Assembly: GCF_019710475.1 (NCBI RefSeq)
Contig: NZ_JAJFAX010000001.1
Span: 682,001-746,000 of the forward strand
From: Glycomyces sp. TRM65418
GTDB taxonomy: Bacteria > Actinomycetota > Actinomycetes > Mycobacteriales > Micromonosporaceae
Length of the DNA stretch: 64,000 nt
Direction of reading: 5' to 3'
Positions 37,877-45,913 of the stretch are shown piece by piece. Position 1 is the first letter of the stretch. Each line of letters opens with the position of its first letter. The position numbers and the translations under genes were made by a program. Under the pieces are notes generated by a model, which saw nothing but the letters and a program-made list of their open reading frames with translations, made no database searches and was not told the DNA's origin.

Positions 37877-37909
37877 GACCGGCACGCTGCGGGAATCGCG
37901 GTGCCGGTC
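37877..37909. terminator. candidate hairpin in the gap after the NUDIX gene
   Basis: GACCGGCAC and GTGCCGGTC form a 9-bp perfect stem with a 15-base loop in the 231-base gap between convergent genes. No T-run. Confidence 0.45.
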
Positions 37910-38029
37910 AGCGCCGCGATGAGCGAGGTGGGCGACGCGGGGGAAGCCGAGGCGTCCGAGGGGGCGCGGTCTCGGTCGCCGGCACGCGGAGGAAACCGGC
38001 CTCAGGCCCTCGTGAACCGTTCGGCGGGC

Positions 38030-38347
38030 TCACTCCCTGAGGGAGCGCAGCGGCGGGAGATCGTCCCAGTCGCGACGCAGGCGGACGGCGCGGTCGTCGA
38101 TCTCGAAGTCGCCCCAGGGGACGTACCGGGTGTGGCGGTGGAGCATCTCGATGATCCGGCGCATCAGCGCCGGGCCCTCTTCCTCGCGGTGCTCGTAGCC
38201 GAACATCCGCCAGTGGTGGCGCCCGATCACCAGGCCGTCGACCACGAGATCGCCGTCGTCGCCGCCGGCGCGCAGGTCGATGACGTAACTGCAGCGCGTG
38301 CCGTCGGTGTCGAGGACGGGTGCGCCGATGAGTTCACTCGCTCGCAT
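38030..38347 (-). CDS. small PRC-barrel-like protein
   Basis: A 105-residue soluble protein. MRASELIGAPVLDTDGTRCSYVIDLRA resembles the beginning of PRC-barrel domains, and DLVVDGLVIGRHHW continues the beta-barrel pattern. The second half (EEGPALMRRIIEMLHRHTRYVPWGDFEIDD) is helical then returns to a strand. It overlaps the preceding PRC-like gene by 14 bases, so it belongs to the NRAMP transporter operon, likely as an accessory subunit (inference). Confidence 0.75.
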   Translation of the reverse strand: MRASELIGAPVLDTDGTRCSYVIDLRAGGDDGDLVVDGLVIGRHHWRMFGYEHREEEGPALMRRIIEMLHRHTRYVPWGDFEIDDRAVRLRRDWDDLPPLRSLRE

Positions 38348-38729
38348 GGTCCGCCCCCGGGATTCTGCCGATGATCTTGCGCTTGAGGCGCTCCTCGGAC
38401 GGGCTCGCGGCCGCCGCCGCGGCCGCCGCGGTGATCGAGACGACCGTGTCGACCTTGGTGATCGCCTCGATCGGAATGCGCCGCGGGTCGTCGGGACCGC
38501 CGGTGAGCCTCGCCGAGGCGCGGATGAGTGTGAGCGCCCATCGCGGGAGCCGCGGTTCGAGGGCGACGGTGCCGGTCAGGAGCGCGACGACCTCCGTCCG
38601 GCCGTCGTCGCGGCTTCGGAGCTCGAGGTCGTCGACGCGGCCGAGCGGCACGCCCTCCGGGTCGACGATCTCGCGGTCGATGATGTCCGTGAGCAGGTCG
38701 ACGATCTCGCGTCCTTGCCAGGTGCTCAT
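38334..38729 (-). CDS. PRC-barrel-like accessory protein
   Basis: A 131-residue protein. IVDPEGVPLGRVDDLELR with VALLTGTVAL suggests a PRC barrel; ITKVDTVVSITAAAAAAAASPSEERLKRKI includes a run of eight alanines and an amphipathic tail. ATG at 38729 overlaps the transporter stop (ATGA). PRC-barrel proteins adjoin NRAMP or MgtE transporters in many actinobacteria. Confidence 0.75.
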   Translation of the reverse strand: MSTWQGREIVDLLTDIIDREIVDPEGVPLGRVDDLELRSRDDGRTEVVALLTGTVALEPRLPRWALTLIRASARLTGGPDDPRRIPIEAITKVDTVVSITAAAAAAAASPSEERLKRKIIGRIPGADHASE

Positions 38730-39955
38730 GCGCCCATCCTCGTCAGGATCATCAGCGGGATCGCCGCGATCGCGGCGATGAAGACCACGGCCAGCACTGC
38801 GAGGCCGAGGCCGTTGCTCAGGCGGCCGTTGACGTGCTCGCCGACGTAGTCGGGGTCGTTGGCGGCGATGAGCACCGGGAGGTAGGTGAGCGGCAGCGCG
38901 ACCGCGGAGAACACGAGCGAGACCTCGGTGACCATGATGGGGTCGATGCCGGTCTGGACGATGAGGACGCCCACGAGCAGGCACAGCGCCACGGTGGCGT
39001 GGAAGCGGGCGCCGCGCGCGGGGGCGACGCGTTTGCCCCAGGGCCAGCCGAAGTACTGCGCGAGCGCGTAGCCGCAGGACAGGCCGCATTCGAGGGCGGC
39101 GCCGACCGTGGCGGCGAAGAAGCCGAAGAGGGCCACCGCCAGACCCGCGGTGCCGAATGCGAGCGCCGCCGGCTCGACGACCTGGTCGAGGGTCTTGACG
39201 TCGACGCCGCGTGGGAGCAGCACGACGGCGGCCGCCGCGGCGATGGCGATCGAGAGCAGGCCGCCGAGCGGGAAGCCGAGGAAGACGTTGATGCGCTGGG
39301 TCGACATGTCGGAGGGCTTCCAGCCCTCCTCGACGCCGCCGGAGCTGAAGAAGAACACCTCGTACGGGGTCATGGCGGCCGCGAAGAGGACGACCGCGTA
39401 GAACAGGTAGGTCGGGACCGCCTCGCCCGGGGGCGGGGAGAGGCTCACGGCCTGGCGGCCGAGGTCGCCCCAGTCGGGATCGAGCCACCACAGCGCGACG
39501 GCGAACACGGCGATGGTGAGGCCCGCGAGGCCGAAGGCCCGCTCCATGCTGTCGAACTTGACGCGCCAGACGATCAGCCACAGGGCGATGCCGATGGGCG
39601 CCACGTAGACGACGTGCGGAATGGTGGTCGCGATCTGGATGACGAGCGCGATGCCGCCGATCTGGGCGGTGAGGGTCAGGAGCGTGACGGCGAACGAGGC
39701 GATGAGGTTGACCAGCGCCGCGCCGGGACCGACCTTGTCGCGGATGAGGCTGTAGACGGGCGACCCGGAGACGGCGACGACGCGTCCGGACATCTCGGCG
39801 AAGACGCAGATGCCGATCACCCCGACGACCACCGCCCACACGAGCGCCAGGCCGTACCGTGCGCCCACAGTCGCGTTCGAGACGATGTCGCCGATGTCGA
39901 CGAAGCCCCCGATCGCGCTGAAGACGCCGAGAGTGAAGATCAGCAGCTTCCGCAC
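38726..39955 (-). CDS. atypical NRAMP-family divalent metal transporter
   Basis: A 409-residue membrane protein with about 11 helices. In NRAMP transporters helix 1 has DPGN and helix 6 MPH, which bind the metal. Here helix 1 reads DIGD (residues 20-23), keeping the aspartate, and helix 6 reads TPY in AAAMTPYEVFFFSSGG, so the Met that favours transition metals is Thr196 and the His is Tyr. Mg2+ or Ca2+-like specificity is plausible but unproven. GTG start. Confidence 0.88.
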   Translation of the reverse strand: MRKLLIFTLGVFSAIGGFVDIGDIVSNATVGARYGLALVWAVVVGVIGICVFAEMSGRVVAVSGSPVYSLIRDKVGPGAALVNLIASFAVTLLTLTAQIGGIALVIQIATTIPHVVYVAPIGIALWLIVWRVKFDSMERAFGLAGLTIAVFAVALWWLDPDWGDLGRQAVSLSPPPGEAVPTYLFYAVVLFAAAMTPYEVFFFSSGGVEEGWKPSDMSTQRINVFLGFPLGGLLSIAIAAAAAVVLLPRGVDVKTLDQVVEPAALAFGTAGLAVALFGFFAATVGAALECGLSCGYALAQYFGWPWGKRVAPARGARFHATVALCLLVGVLIVQTGIDPIMVTEVSLVFSAVALPLTYLPVLIAANDPDYVGEHVNGRLSNGLGLAVLAVVFIAAIAAIPLMILTRMGA

Positions 39956-40122
39956 CCGGAAAACGGTACCCGACGGACGTGACCGTCAAACTAGGGCAAT
40001 CGGCACTGTTCTTTCAGTGGCGAGAAGGACTGGCAATCGCTTTCAGACCTCGCCCGGGGGCCGGGAGAGGCAGGGGCGGTCGAGGCCGGGCCTGCTGATA
40101 CGCCGCTCGCCGCGGACGGGAT

Positions 40123-40788
40123 TCAGGCGCGCGGGCTCCCCGGTTCGCCGAAGTCGAACCACTCGGAGGCGCTGAGGCGGAAGACCTCGGGTGCGAGGTC
40201 CGCGGCCCGGTCGGGGATCCAGCCGAGACGCTCGCCGGGGAGGTCCCGCATGTTCTCGAACTCGGCCAGGCCGGGCTCGGCCGGCCATGCGCCGACCAGG
40301 ACCGCGGCATCGATGCCGCGTCGCGAGAGGGCTTCGAGTGTCAGGGCGGTGTGGTTCAGGGTGCCGAGTGCGGCGCGGGCGACCACGACCGCCGGGGCGC
40401 CGAGTTCCACGGCGAGGTCGCGGGCGGTCCAGCCGCCCTCGCCGAGCTGGACGAGGAGGCCGCCGGCGCCTTCCAGGAGGACGACTTCGGCCTTGGCGGC
40501 GAGGACGGTGTCGGCGACGTCGTGGAGCTTGAGCAGCGGCAGACCGCTGCGGCGAGCGGCGGTGTAGGGCGCCAAGGGATCGGGGTAGGAGGCGAGGGCG
40601 CGGGCGGGCGCGCCGGAGAGGCGGGTGACCTCGGCTGCGTCGTCGTCGTCGCCGGTCTGGGCGATCTTGATGACCTCGACGCTGCGACCCAGGCGCTGGA
40701 GGGCGGCCGCGAGTGCGGCGGTGGCGACGGTCTTGCCGACCCCGGTGTCCGTGCCGGTGACGAGGACCGGGCCTTCGAAGGTGATCAC
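40123..40788 (-). CDS. bioD: dethiobiotin synthetase BioD
   Basis: Forms dethiobiotin from DAPA, CO2 and ATP. P-loop GTDTGVGKT at residues 12-20; IKIAQTG takes the place of KPVQTG, keeping the lysine; EGAGGLLVQ is the second conserved block. Length 221 aa, GTG start. It ends the bio operon, 9 bases after a small doubtful ORF downstream of bioF. Confidence 0.94.
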   Translation of the reverse strand: MITFEGPVLVTGTDTGVGKTVATAALAAALQRLGRSVEVIKIAQTGDDDDAAEVTRLSGAPARALASYPDPLAPYTAARRSGLPLLKLHDVADTVLAAKAEVVLLEGAGGLLVQLGEGGWTARDLAVELGAPAVVVARAALGTLNHTALTLEALSRRGIDAAVLVGAWPAEPGLAEFENMRDLPGERLGWIPDRAADLAPEVFRLSASEWFDFGEPGSPRA

Positions 40789-40797
40789 GGGTTCAAC

Positions 40798-41040
40798 CTA
40801 ATCGCAGCAGCGGTCGCGAAGGGCGGCCGGGGCGGTGCGCGGGGCGCCCGAATCCGGGCCCGCCATCCCACCATCTCGGTTCGGCCGCGCTAGCGCCTCC
40901 TCGGCCGCATCGGGCGCTGCTTCGGCCTCATCCCCTCGACTCGCCCGCGCTCCATCGTGCGCCGATACGTTCGGTCGCGCCGGACCGCCGCCGGTACGCG
41001 GCCGTGCCGCCTCCTCATCGCCGACGCCCGTCCGTGTCAC
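40798..41040 (-). CDS. doubtful 80-residue ORF between bioF and bioD
   Basis: GTG at 41040 overlaps the stop of a 17-codon ORF (ATG at 41093), which itself overlaps the bioF stop; this ORF ends 9 bases before bioD. The product is low-complexity (Ala, Asp, Arg, Pro) without recognisable fold. The chain of overlaps is suggestive, but open frames are frequent in this base composition. If noncoding, the 301-base gap 40789-41089 contains no other feature I can see. Confidence 0.25.
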   Translation of the reverse strand: MTRTGVGDEEAARPRTGGGPARPNVSAHDGARASRGDEAEAAPDAAEEALARPNRDGGMAGPDSGAPRTAPAALRDRCCD

Positions 41041-41089
41041 TCCCGCTCGGCCGTGTCGCCGCCTCCCTCGCGCTCAGAGCCGGCCGGAG

Positions 41090-42571
41090 TCATCTCGAGT
41101 TCGGGTCCGGCCGGGTCGCCTCGATCACCGCCAGGGCCTTCGTGAAGTCGGCTTCGGGCACGCCCGTGTTCACCGTGACCCGCAGGCGCGACCGATGGTC
41201 CGGTGTGGACGGCGGACGGAAGCACCCGACCGCTACGCCTTTCGCCGCGCAGCGTTCGGCCCATGCCGCGGCCGCGCGGGCGTCGCCCGCGGCGGGCGAC
41301 AGCACTCCCGCGGCTGGAACGGGCGCGCCCAGCGCGCTCGCCGCCAGCGCGGCCCGACGGGCCAGTTCGCCGCGGGCGCCGTCGGCCCCGCGCGCGAGCG
41401 CGAGCGCCGCACCGGCGCCCGCGATGACCGCGGGCGGCGGCGCGGTGTCGTAGACGAAGGTGCGGCCGGTGTCGTGCAGATGGCGGCGCAGGGCCGCGGG
41501 CCCGGCGACGATCCCGCCCGCCGCGCCGAGCGCCTTGGAGAGCGTGGCGGTGACGATGACTCCGGGATCGCCCGCGAGCCCGGCCGCCGCGACACCCCCG
41601 GAACCGTGCGGGCCGACCGTGCCGATCGCGTGGGCCTCGTCGACCAGGAGCAGCGCGCCATGGGCGCTCGTGAGGGCGTGCAGTTCGCGCAGCGGGGCCG
41701 CGTCGCCGAGGACCGAGTAGACGGACTCGACGGCGACGATCGAGGGCCGCAGCGCCTGCAGTTGGCGTTCGAGGTCGTCGAGGTCGTTGTGCGCGAACGT
41801 CTCCGAGCGGCCTCCGGCGAGCCGGGCGGCGTCGTGGAGTGAGGCGTGCGCGTGGGCGTCGAGCAGCACCGGCCCGGCCAGTGCGGCCACGGCGCCGAGG
41901 TTCGCGAGGTAGCCCGAGGAGTAGAGGACCGCCGTCTCGGTCCCGGTGTGGCGGGCGAACGCCGCCTCGAAGTCCTCGTGGAGATCGGTCGTGCCGCGGA
42001 CGAGGCGGGAGCCGCCCGCGCCGAGTCCGTGTTCGGCGAGGGCGGCGGCGGCCGCGTCGAGGACCGCGGGGTGGCGGGAGAGCCCGAGATAGTCGTTCCC
42101 GGCCAGATCGATCGCGGCGGCGCGGACGCGGGCCGTGCGGGTGAGCCCGGCCTTCGCGCGGAGGTCGGCCTTGCGGGTCAGCCGGTTCCATACGGCCGTG
42201 GTGCCGCGGGGCGACGAAGCGCCGCGACCGCTCCGCGATGAGGCGCGGACCGCCGTTCCGGTCCTGTCGCGACGGTCGTGCTTCGTCGAGCCGTCAACAC
42301 CGGAGTCGGCGGGTGCCGACCCGGCTTGCGCGGCGGCGGGCGCCGACCCGAGGCCCGTAACGACGTGCTCGGGGCTGGGCGGTGGGGCGGCGCGCTCGGG
42401 ACCGGGGGCACTGCGGGACTGCGTCGCACCGGTTCTGCTCGCCGATCGGTCGTCCACGCCTTGCTCGGTCACGCCGGCGCCGTCCGCCGGGGTCGCGGCC
42501 TCGGCCCCCGAGTGGTCGTCCTGCATCGCGGTCGGGTCCGGGACCGGTGTCGTGCCCGGCCCTTCGCTCAC
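41090..42571 (-). CDS. bioF: 8-amino-7-oxononanoate synthase BioF with long N-terminal extension
   Basis: PLP-dependent condensation of pimeloyl thioester with alanine. The enzyme core runs from about residue 128 (WNRLTRKADLRAKAGL) with NDYLGLSRHP, GLGAGGSRLVRGT, DEAHAIGTVGPHG and TATLSKALGAAGG (the PLP lysine). Start at GTG 42571, overlapping bioA (GTGA), gives 493 aa, about 110 longer than normal. The extra segment is Ser/Ala/Pro/Arg-rich and disordered. Internal starts at 42526 (ATG) or 42472 (GTG) still leave most of it. Confidence 0.9.
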   Translation of the reverse strand: MSEGPGTTPVPDPTAMQDDHSGAEAATPADGAGVTEQGVDDRSASRTGATQSRSAPGPERAAPPPSPEHVVTGLGSAPAAAQAGSAPADSGVDGSTKHDRRDRTGTAVRASSRSGRGASSPRGTTAVWNRLTRKADLRAKAGLTRTARVRAAAIDLAGNDYLGLSRHPAVLDAAAAALAEHGLGAGGSRLVRGTTDLHEDFEAAFARHTGTETAVLYSSGYLANLGAVAALAGPVLLDAHAHASLHDAARLAGGRSETFAHNDLDDLERQLQALRPSIVAVESVYSVLGDAAPLRELHALTSAHGALLLVDEAHAIGTVGPHGSGGVAAAGLAGDPGVIVTATLSKALGAAGGIVAGPAALRRHLHDTGRTFVYDTAPPPAVIAGAGAALALARGADGARGELARRAALAASALGAPVPAAGVLSPAAGDARAAAAWAERCAAKGVAVGCFRPPSTPDHRSRLRVTVNTGVPEADFTKALAVIEATRPDPNSR

Positions 42572-43989
42572 GCGACGACCTCGTCGATCGCTTCGGCGAG
42601 GGCGTCCACGAGCAGGTCGGTCTCTTCGTCGCCGAGGGTCAGCGGCGGCATCACGACCACCGTGTCGCCCAGCGGCCGCAGCCACACGCCACGCTCGCGC
42701 GCGGCCTGGCAGACCGCGAAGCCCGTGCGCTCGACCGCAGGGGCGACTTCGACGCCGACCATGGTGCCGAGCCGCCGGATCTCCACCACGCCTCCCTTGG
42801 CGCCCAACGGTTCCAGGAGCTTCGCGAGCCGCTCGCCCAGCCGCGCCGCCTGGCCGATGACGTCCTGCTCCCCCATCACCCGCAGGTTCGCCAGCGCCGC
42901 CGCGCAGCACAGCGGGTTCGCGGTGTAGGTGTGCCCGTGGAAGAACGTGCGCGGCGCGCGGTCGCCCGGCCGGGCCAGGAAGGCCTCGTAGACGTGCTCG
43001 GCGGCGAGCACGGCCGACAGCGGCAGGTACCCGCCGGTGATGCCCTTGCCGCACGTGAGCAGGTCGGGGACGACGCCCGCGTGCTCGGCGGCCCACATCC
43101 TCCCGGTGCGGCCGAAGCCCGTGGCGACCTCGTCGAAGATGAGGAGCGCCCCATGGGCGTCGGCGAGTTCCCTCGCGGTGCGGAGGAATGCGGCGTCGTA
43201 GTCGAGCATGCCCGCCGCGCCCTGGATCATCGGCTCGACGATGATCGCGCACACCTGGTCGCCGTGGTCGTCCATGACCGACCGGAGCTCGGCGGCGGCC
43301 AGGGCGTTGCGGTCTTCGCCCAGCGAGCGGTCGCCGGGCGAGGCGACGCCGACGGTGTCGAGCAGCAGCGGCCGGTAGGCCCGGTGGAAGAGGTCGTGCC
43401 CGCCGACGGCGACCGCGCCGAGGGTGTCGCCGTGGTAGGCGTGGTTCAGGCGCACGAACTTGGGCCGGGAGCGGCCGGTCTGGGTCGAGTACTGGTACGC
43501 GATCTTGAGCGCGGCCTCGACGGCCGAGGAGCCGTCGCCGGCGTAGAAGACCTTCGTGAGTTCGGGCCCGTTCCCTTGAGGGGCCGAGTCGATGAGGGCT
43601 TCGGAGAGTTCGATGCCCGGGGTGTGGGTGGTGCCGAGGAACGTCGAGTGGTCGAGCTTCGCGAGTTGGGCGATGATCGCGGCGTCGACGTCGGGGTGGC
43701 CGTGCCCGAGCGTGGTGGTCCACAGTGAGGAGACGCCGTCGAGGTAGCGGCGGCCGTCGACGTCGAAGAGCCAAGGCCCCTCGGCCCGTTCGACGACCGT
43801 CGGGTCGTCGTCGGTCCAGGTGGCGTGCTGGGTGAACGGGTGCCACACGGCCGCCGCGTCCCGTGCGATCCAGGAGGCGCTGTCGCGGGGGGCGCCGTCG
43901 TGGGCGGCCGCAGCGGCGCCGTCGCTCGCGGCTCGGGAAGCGCTGCCGCGTGTGATCCGCGAGTGGTCGGCCTTCGTCGCTTCGGTCAT
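42568..43989 (-). CDS. bioA: DAPA aminotransferase BioA
   Basis: Transfers an amino group, usually from S-adenosylmethionine, to KAPA. Class III aminotransferase motifs: WHPFTQHATW (substrate entry), GVSSLWTTTLGHGHP, YAGDGSSAVEAALK, NHAYHGDT, FDEVATGFGRTG and CGKGITGGYLPL with the PLP lysine, then HGHTYTANPL. ATG at 43989 follows AAGGAG; 473 aa including a 45-residue variable N-terminus. First gene of the bio operon. Confidence 0.96.
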   Translation of the reverse strand: MTEATKADHSRITRGSASRAASDGAAAAAHDGAPRDSASWIARDAAAVWHPFTQHATWTDDDPTVVERAEGPWLFDVDGRRYLDGVSSLWTTTLGHGHPDVDAAIIAQLAKLDHSTFLGTTHTPGIELSEALIDSAPQGNGPELTKVFYAGDGSSAVEAALKIAYQYSTQTGRSRPKFVRLNHAYHGDTLGAVAVGGHDLFHRAYRPLLLDTVGVASPGDRSLGEDRNALAAAELRSVMDDHGDQVCAIIVEPMIQGAAGMLDYDAAFLRTARELADAHGALLIFDEVATGFGRTGRMWAAEHAGVVPDLLTCGKGITGGYLPLSAVLAAEHVYEAFLARPGDRAPRTFFHGHTYTANPLCCAAALANLRVMGEQDVIGQAARLGERLAKLLEPLGAKGGVVEIRRLGTMVGVEVAPAVERTGFAVCQAARERGVWLRPLGDTVVVMPPLTLGDEETDLLVDALAEAIDEVVA

Positions 43990-44445
43990 CGCACCGCTCC
44001 TTAGATGGTTCCTACAAAGACTATTGGAGGATACCGTCAGGTCTCGGTGCCCCGACAAGGACGGCGGCCGGGTCCCCGAGCAGGCCCGGGCCTTGACACC
44101 ACCGTTATCGAACCGAGGCCGCCGCCGCCCGCCGGGGACGGGCGGCGTAGTTTGGTCCGATCGAAGCGGACCCACCGCGTCCGTCCGGGTTTTTACACTT
44201 TGAACACAGTGGGACGCTTGACAACACCGTGCGTCACGGGCAGACTGGTGACACTTGCGGGCAATCGCGGAGGATTGTCACTTACCGCCCCTTAGGTATC
44301 GCAGCCTCGGCGCCGCGTACGCAAGTGCGGGACCTCCCGAGTCCGACGTCCGCGGCGACGCCCCCCGAGCCCGCGGCGAGGCCTGGGCCCGCGCCGGCCG
44401 GCGCCCACGGCGAACGCTCGCGGAGCCGAGAACGAGGAAGGCCCT
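43990..44445. other. 456-base divergent promoter region between bioA and the MFS gene
   Basis: No ORF or RNA is convincing. Local AT-rich parts are near 43,995-44,040 and 44,185-44,300. A consensus-type plus-strand promoter is annotated separately. No recognisable BioQ or BirA operator could be confirmed. Confidence 0.5.
44218..44246 (+). promoter_or_regulatory. candidate sigma-70 type promoter
   Basis: Perfect -35 TTGACA (44218-44223), 17-base spacer, and -10 CAGACT (44241-44246), close to the actinobacterial TAnnnT. It would give a leader of about 190 bases before the MFS gene. Confidence 0.5.
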
Positions 44446-45744
44446 GTGTCGAACCAGAAACCCTCTCCGGCCCCGGCCGGTCCTGCGGACGAGGCGTCGC
44501 GGGCCGACCGCAGGCCCCGCTTCTCCGAGGTCTTCGGGGACCGCGAGGCCGCCGGCTTCCTCGCCGCGTTCGGCCTCTCCAACGCGGGGGCGATGCTCAA
44601 CCGGGTCGCGGTCACCGCGCTCGTCTGGAACGCCACGGGTTCTGAGGCGCTGGCCGCCGCCGCCTTCGCGATCAGCTTCGCGCCCTATCTGGGGCTCGCG
44701 CAGGTCCTCGGGGCCGTCGTCGACCGCTACGCCTACCGGACCGTCATGGTCGTGTGCGACCTGCTGCGGGCCGTCCTCATCGCGCTCCTGCTCATCCCGA
44801 ACCTGCCCGTCCCGGTGATGATCGTGATCGTCTTCGCGGTCGCCTCGGTCCAGCCGGCCTACAACGCCGCCCGCACCGCGACCCTCGCGCAGATCCTCAC
44901 CGGCGACCGGCTCGCGGTCGCCATCGCGATCACCTTCAGCACCTCGCAGGCCGCCCAGATCGTCGGCTACCTCGCCGGGGGCCTGCTCTCGGCCGTCGAC
45001 CCGCACACGGCCCTGGCGGTCAACGCGGTCCTGTTCGCGGTCAGCGGCGTCGCGATCCTCGGCCTGGTCCGGTACCGGCCCACCGTGAACAAGCGCGAGG
45101 AACGCCGCCACGTCCTGTCCGAGACCGCCGACGGCCTGCGGCTCCTGCGCGACAACAAGGTGCTGCGCACCGTCTCGATCGGCATCTGGGGCCTGTTCGC
45201 GCTCACCGCCGTCCCCGAGGGCGTCGCGGTCCTGTGGTCGGCCCACCTCGGCTCGGGGGCCCGGACCCAGGGCCTGATCATGGCGGTGGACGCCGCGTTC
45301 GCGGTGGTCGCCACCTTGGTCTTCACCCGCTTCATACGGCCTTCCCTGCGCCACAGGCTCATCCGGCCGCTCGCGTTCCTGGCGCCGGTCTTCCTGACGG
45401 CCGCCCTGCTCGATCCGCCGCTGGCCGGGGTCCTCATCGTCGCCGCCGGCGCGGGCGTGTCCACGATGCTCATGGCCCCGATGAACGCGACCCTCGCGCA
45501 GTGCATCCCCGACGGCTGGCGCGGCCGCGTGGTGGCCGCCGCCAACTCGGGCCTCCAGCTGAGCCAGGGCCTGGCGATCGCCGGGATCGGCCTGGTCGTC
45601 CAGTTCGGCGTCCCGGTGCCCTACGTCGTCGGCGTCTGGGGCCTCATCGGTTTCGGCATCCAGTTCCTGGTCACCCGCAACTGGCCGACCGCCGAGGAGA
45701 TCGAGGACGCCCGGACCGCGGCCGCGCCGCCCGTCGCGGCCTGA
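44446..45744 (+). CDS. MFS transporter
   Basis: A 432-residue major facilitator protein with about 12 helices, GTG start with GAGGAAGG upstream. VLGAVVDRYAYRTVMV carries the loop 2-3 motif of MFS in the degenerate form seen in macrolide-efflux-like members (DHA3 type). A central loop follows helix 6 (RYRPTVNKREERRHVLSET), and IPDGWRGRVVAA resembles the R-G-R motif. Drug or metabolite efflux is inferred; substrate unknown. Confidence 0.85.
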   Translation: MSNQKPSPAPAGPADEASRADRRPRFSEVFGDREAAGFLAAFGLSNAGAMLNRVAVTALVWNATGSEALAAAAFAISFAPYLGLAQVLGAVVDRYAYRTVMVVCDLLRAVLIALLLIPNLPVPVMIVIVFAVASVQPAYNAARTATLAQILTGDRLAVAIAITFSTSQAAQIVGYLAGGLLSAVDPHTALAVNAVLFAVSGVAILGLVRYRPTVNKREERRHVLSETADGLRLLRDNKVLRTVSIGIWGLFALTAVPEGVAVLWSAHLGSGARTQGLIMAVDAAFAVVATLVFTRFIRPSLRHRLIRPLAFLAPVFLTAALLDPPLAGVLIVAAGAGVSTMLMAPMNATLAQCIPDGWRGRVVAAANSGLQLSQGLAIAGIGLVVQFGVPVPYVVGVWGLIGFGIQFLVTRNWPTAEEIEDARTAAAPPVAA

Positions 45745-45748
45745 GGCC

Positions 45749-45770
45749 GAGGCGAGGTCTTCCCCGCCTC
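45749..45770. terminator. candidate terminator after MFS gene
   Basis: GAGGCG and CGCCTC form a 6-bp stem around a 10-base loop right after the stop. Weak. Confidence 0.35.
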
Positions 45771-45913
45771 CCCAGGCGCCCGGCGAGGGGTCGGTCGGTC
45801 CGGACACCGGCCGTCGCGGGTTCGCCGACACCGCCTAGGCTCGACTCGGCGTCGCCGAGACCGCACACGGCTCGCGCGCGCCGCAGAGGCCGGGAAGCAA
45901 CAGGAGCACCAAC

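Noticed and set aside
33932-37885. Minus-strand open frame of over 1,300 codons
   Set aside because: Only its last 209 codons match a protein family; the rest is antisense to the P450, NUDIX and other genes and has Arg/Pro-rich shadow composition.
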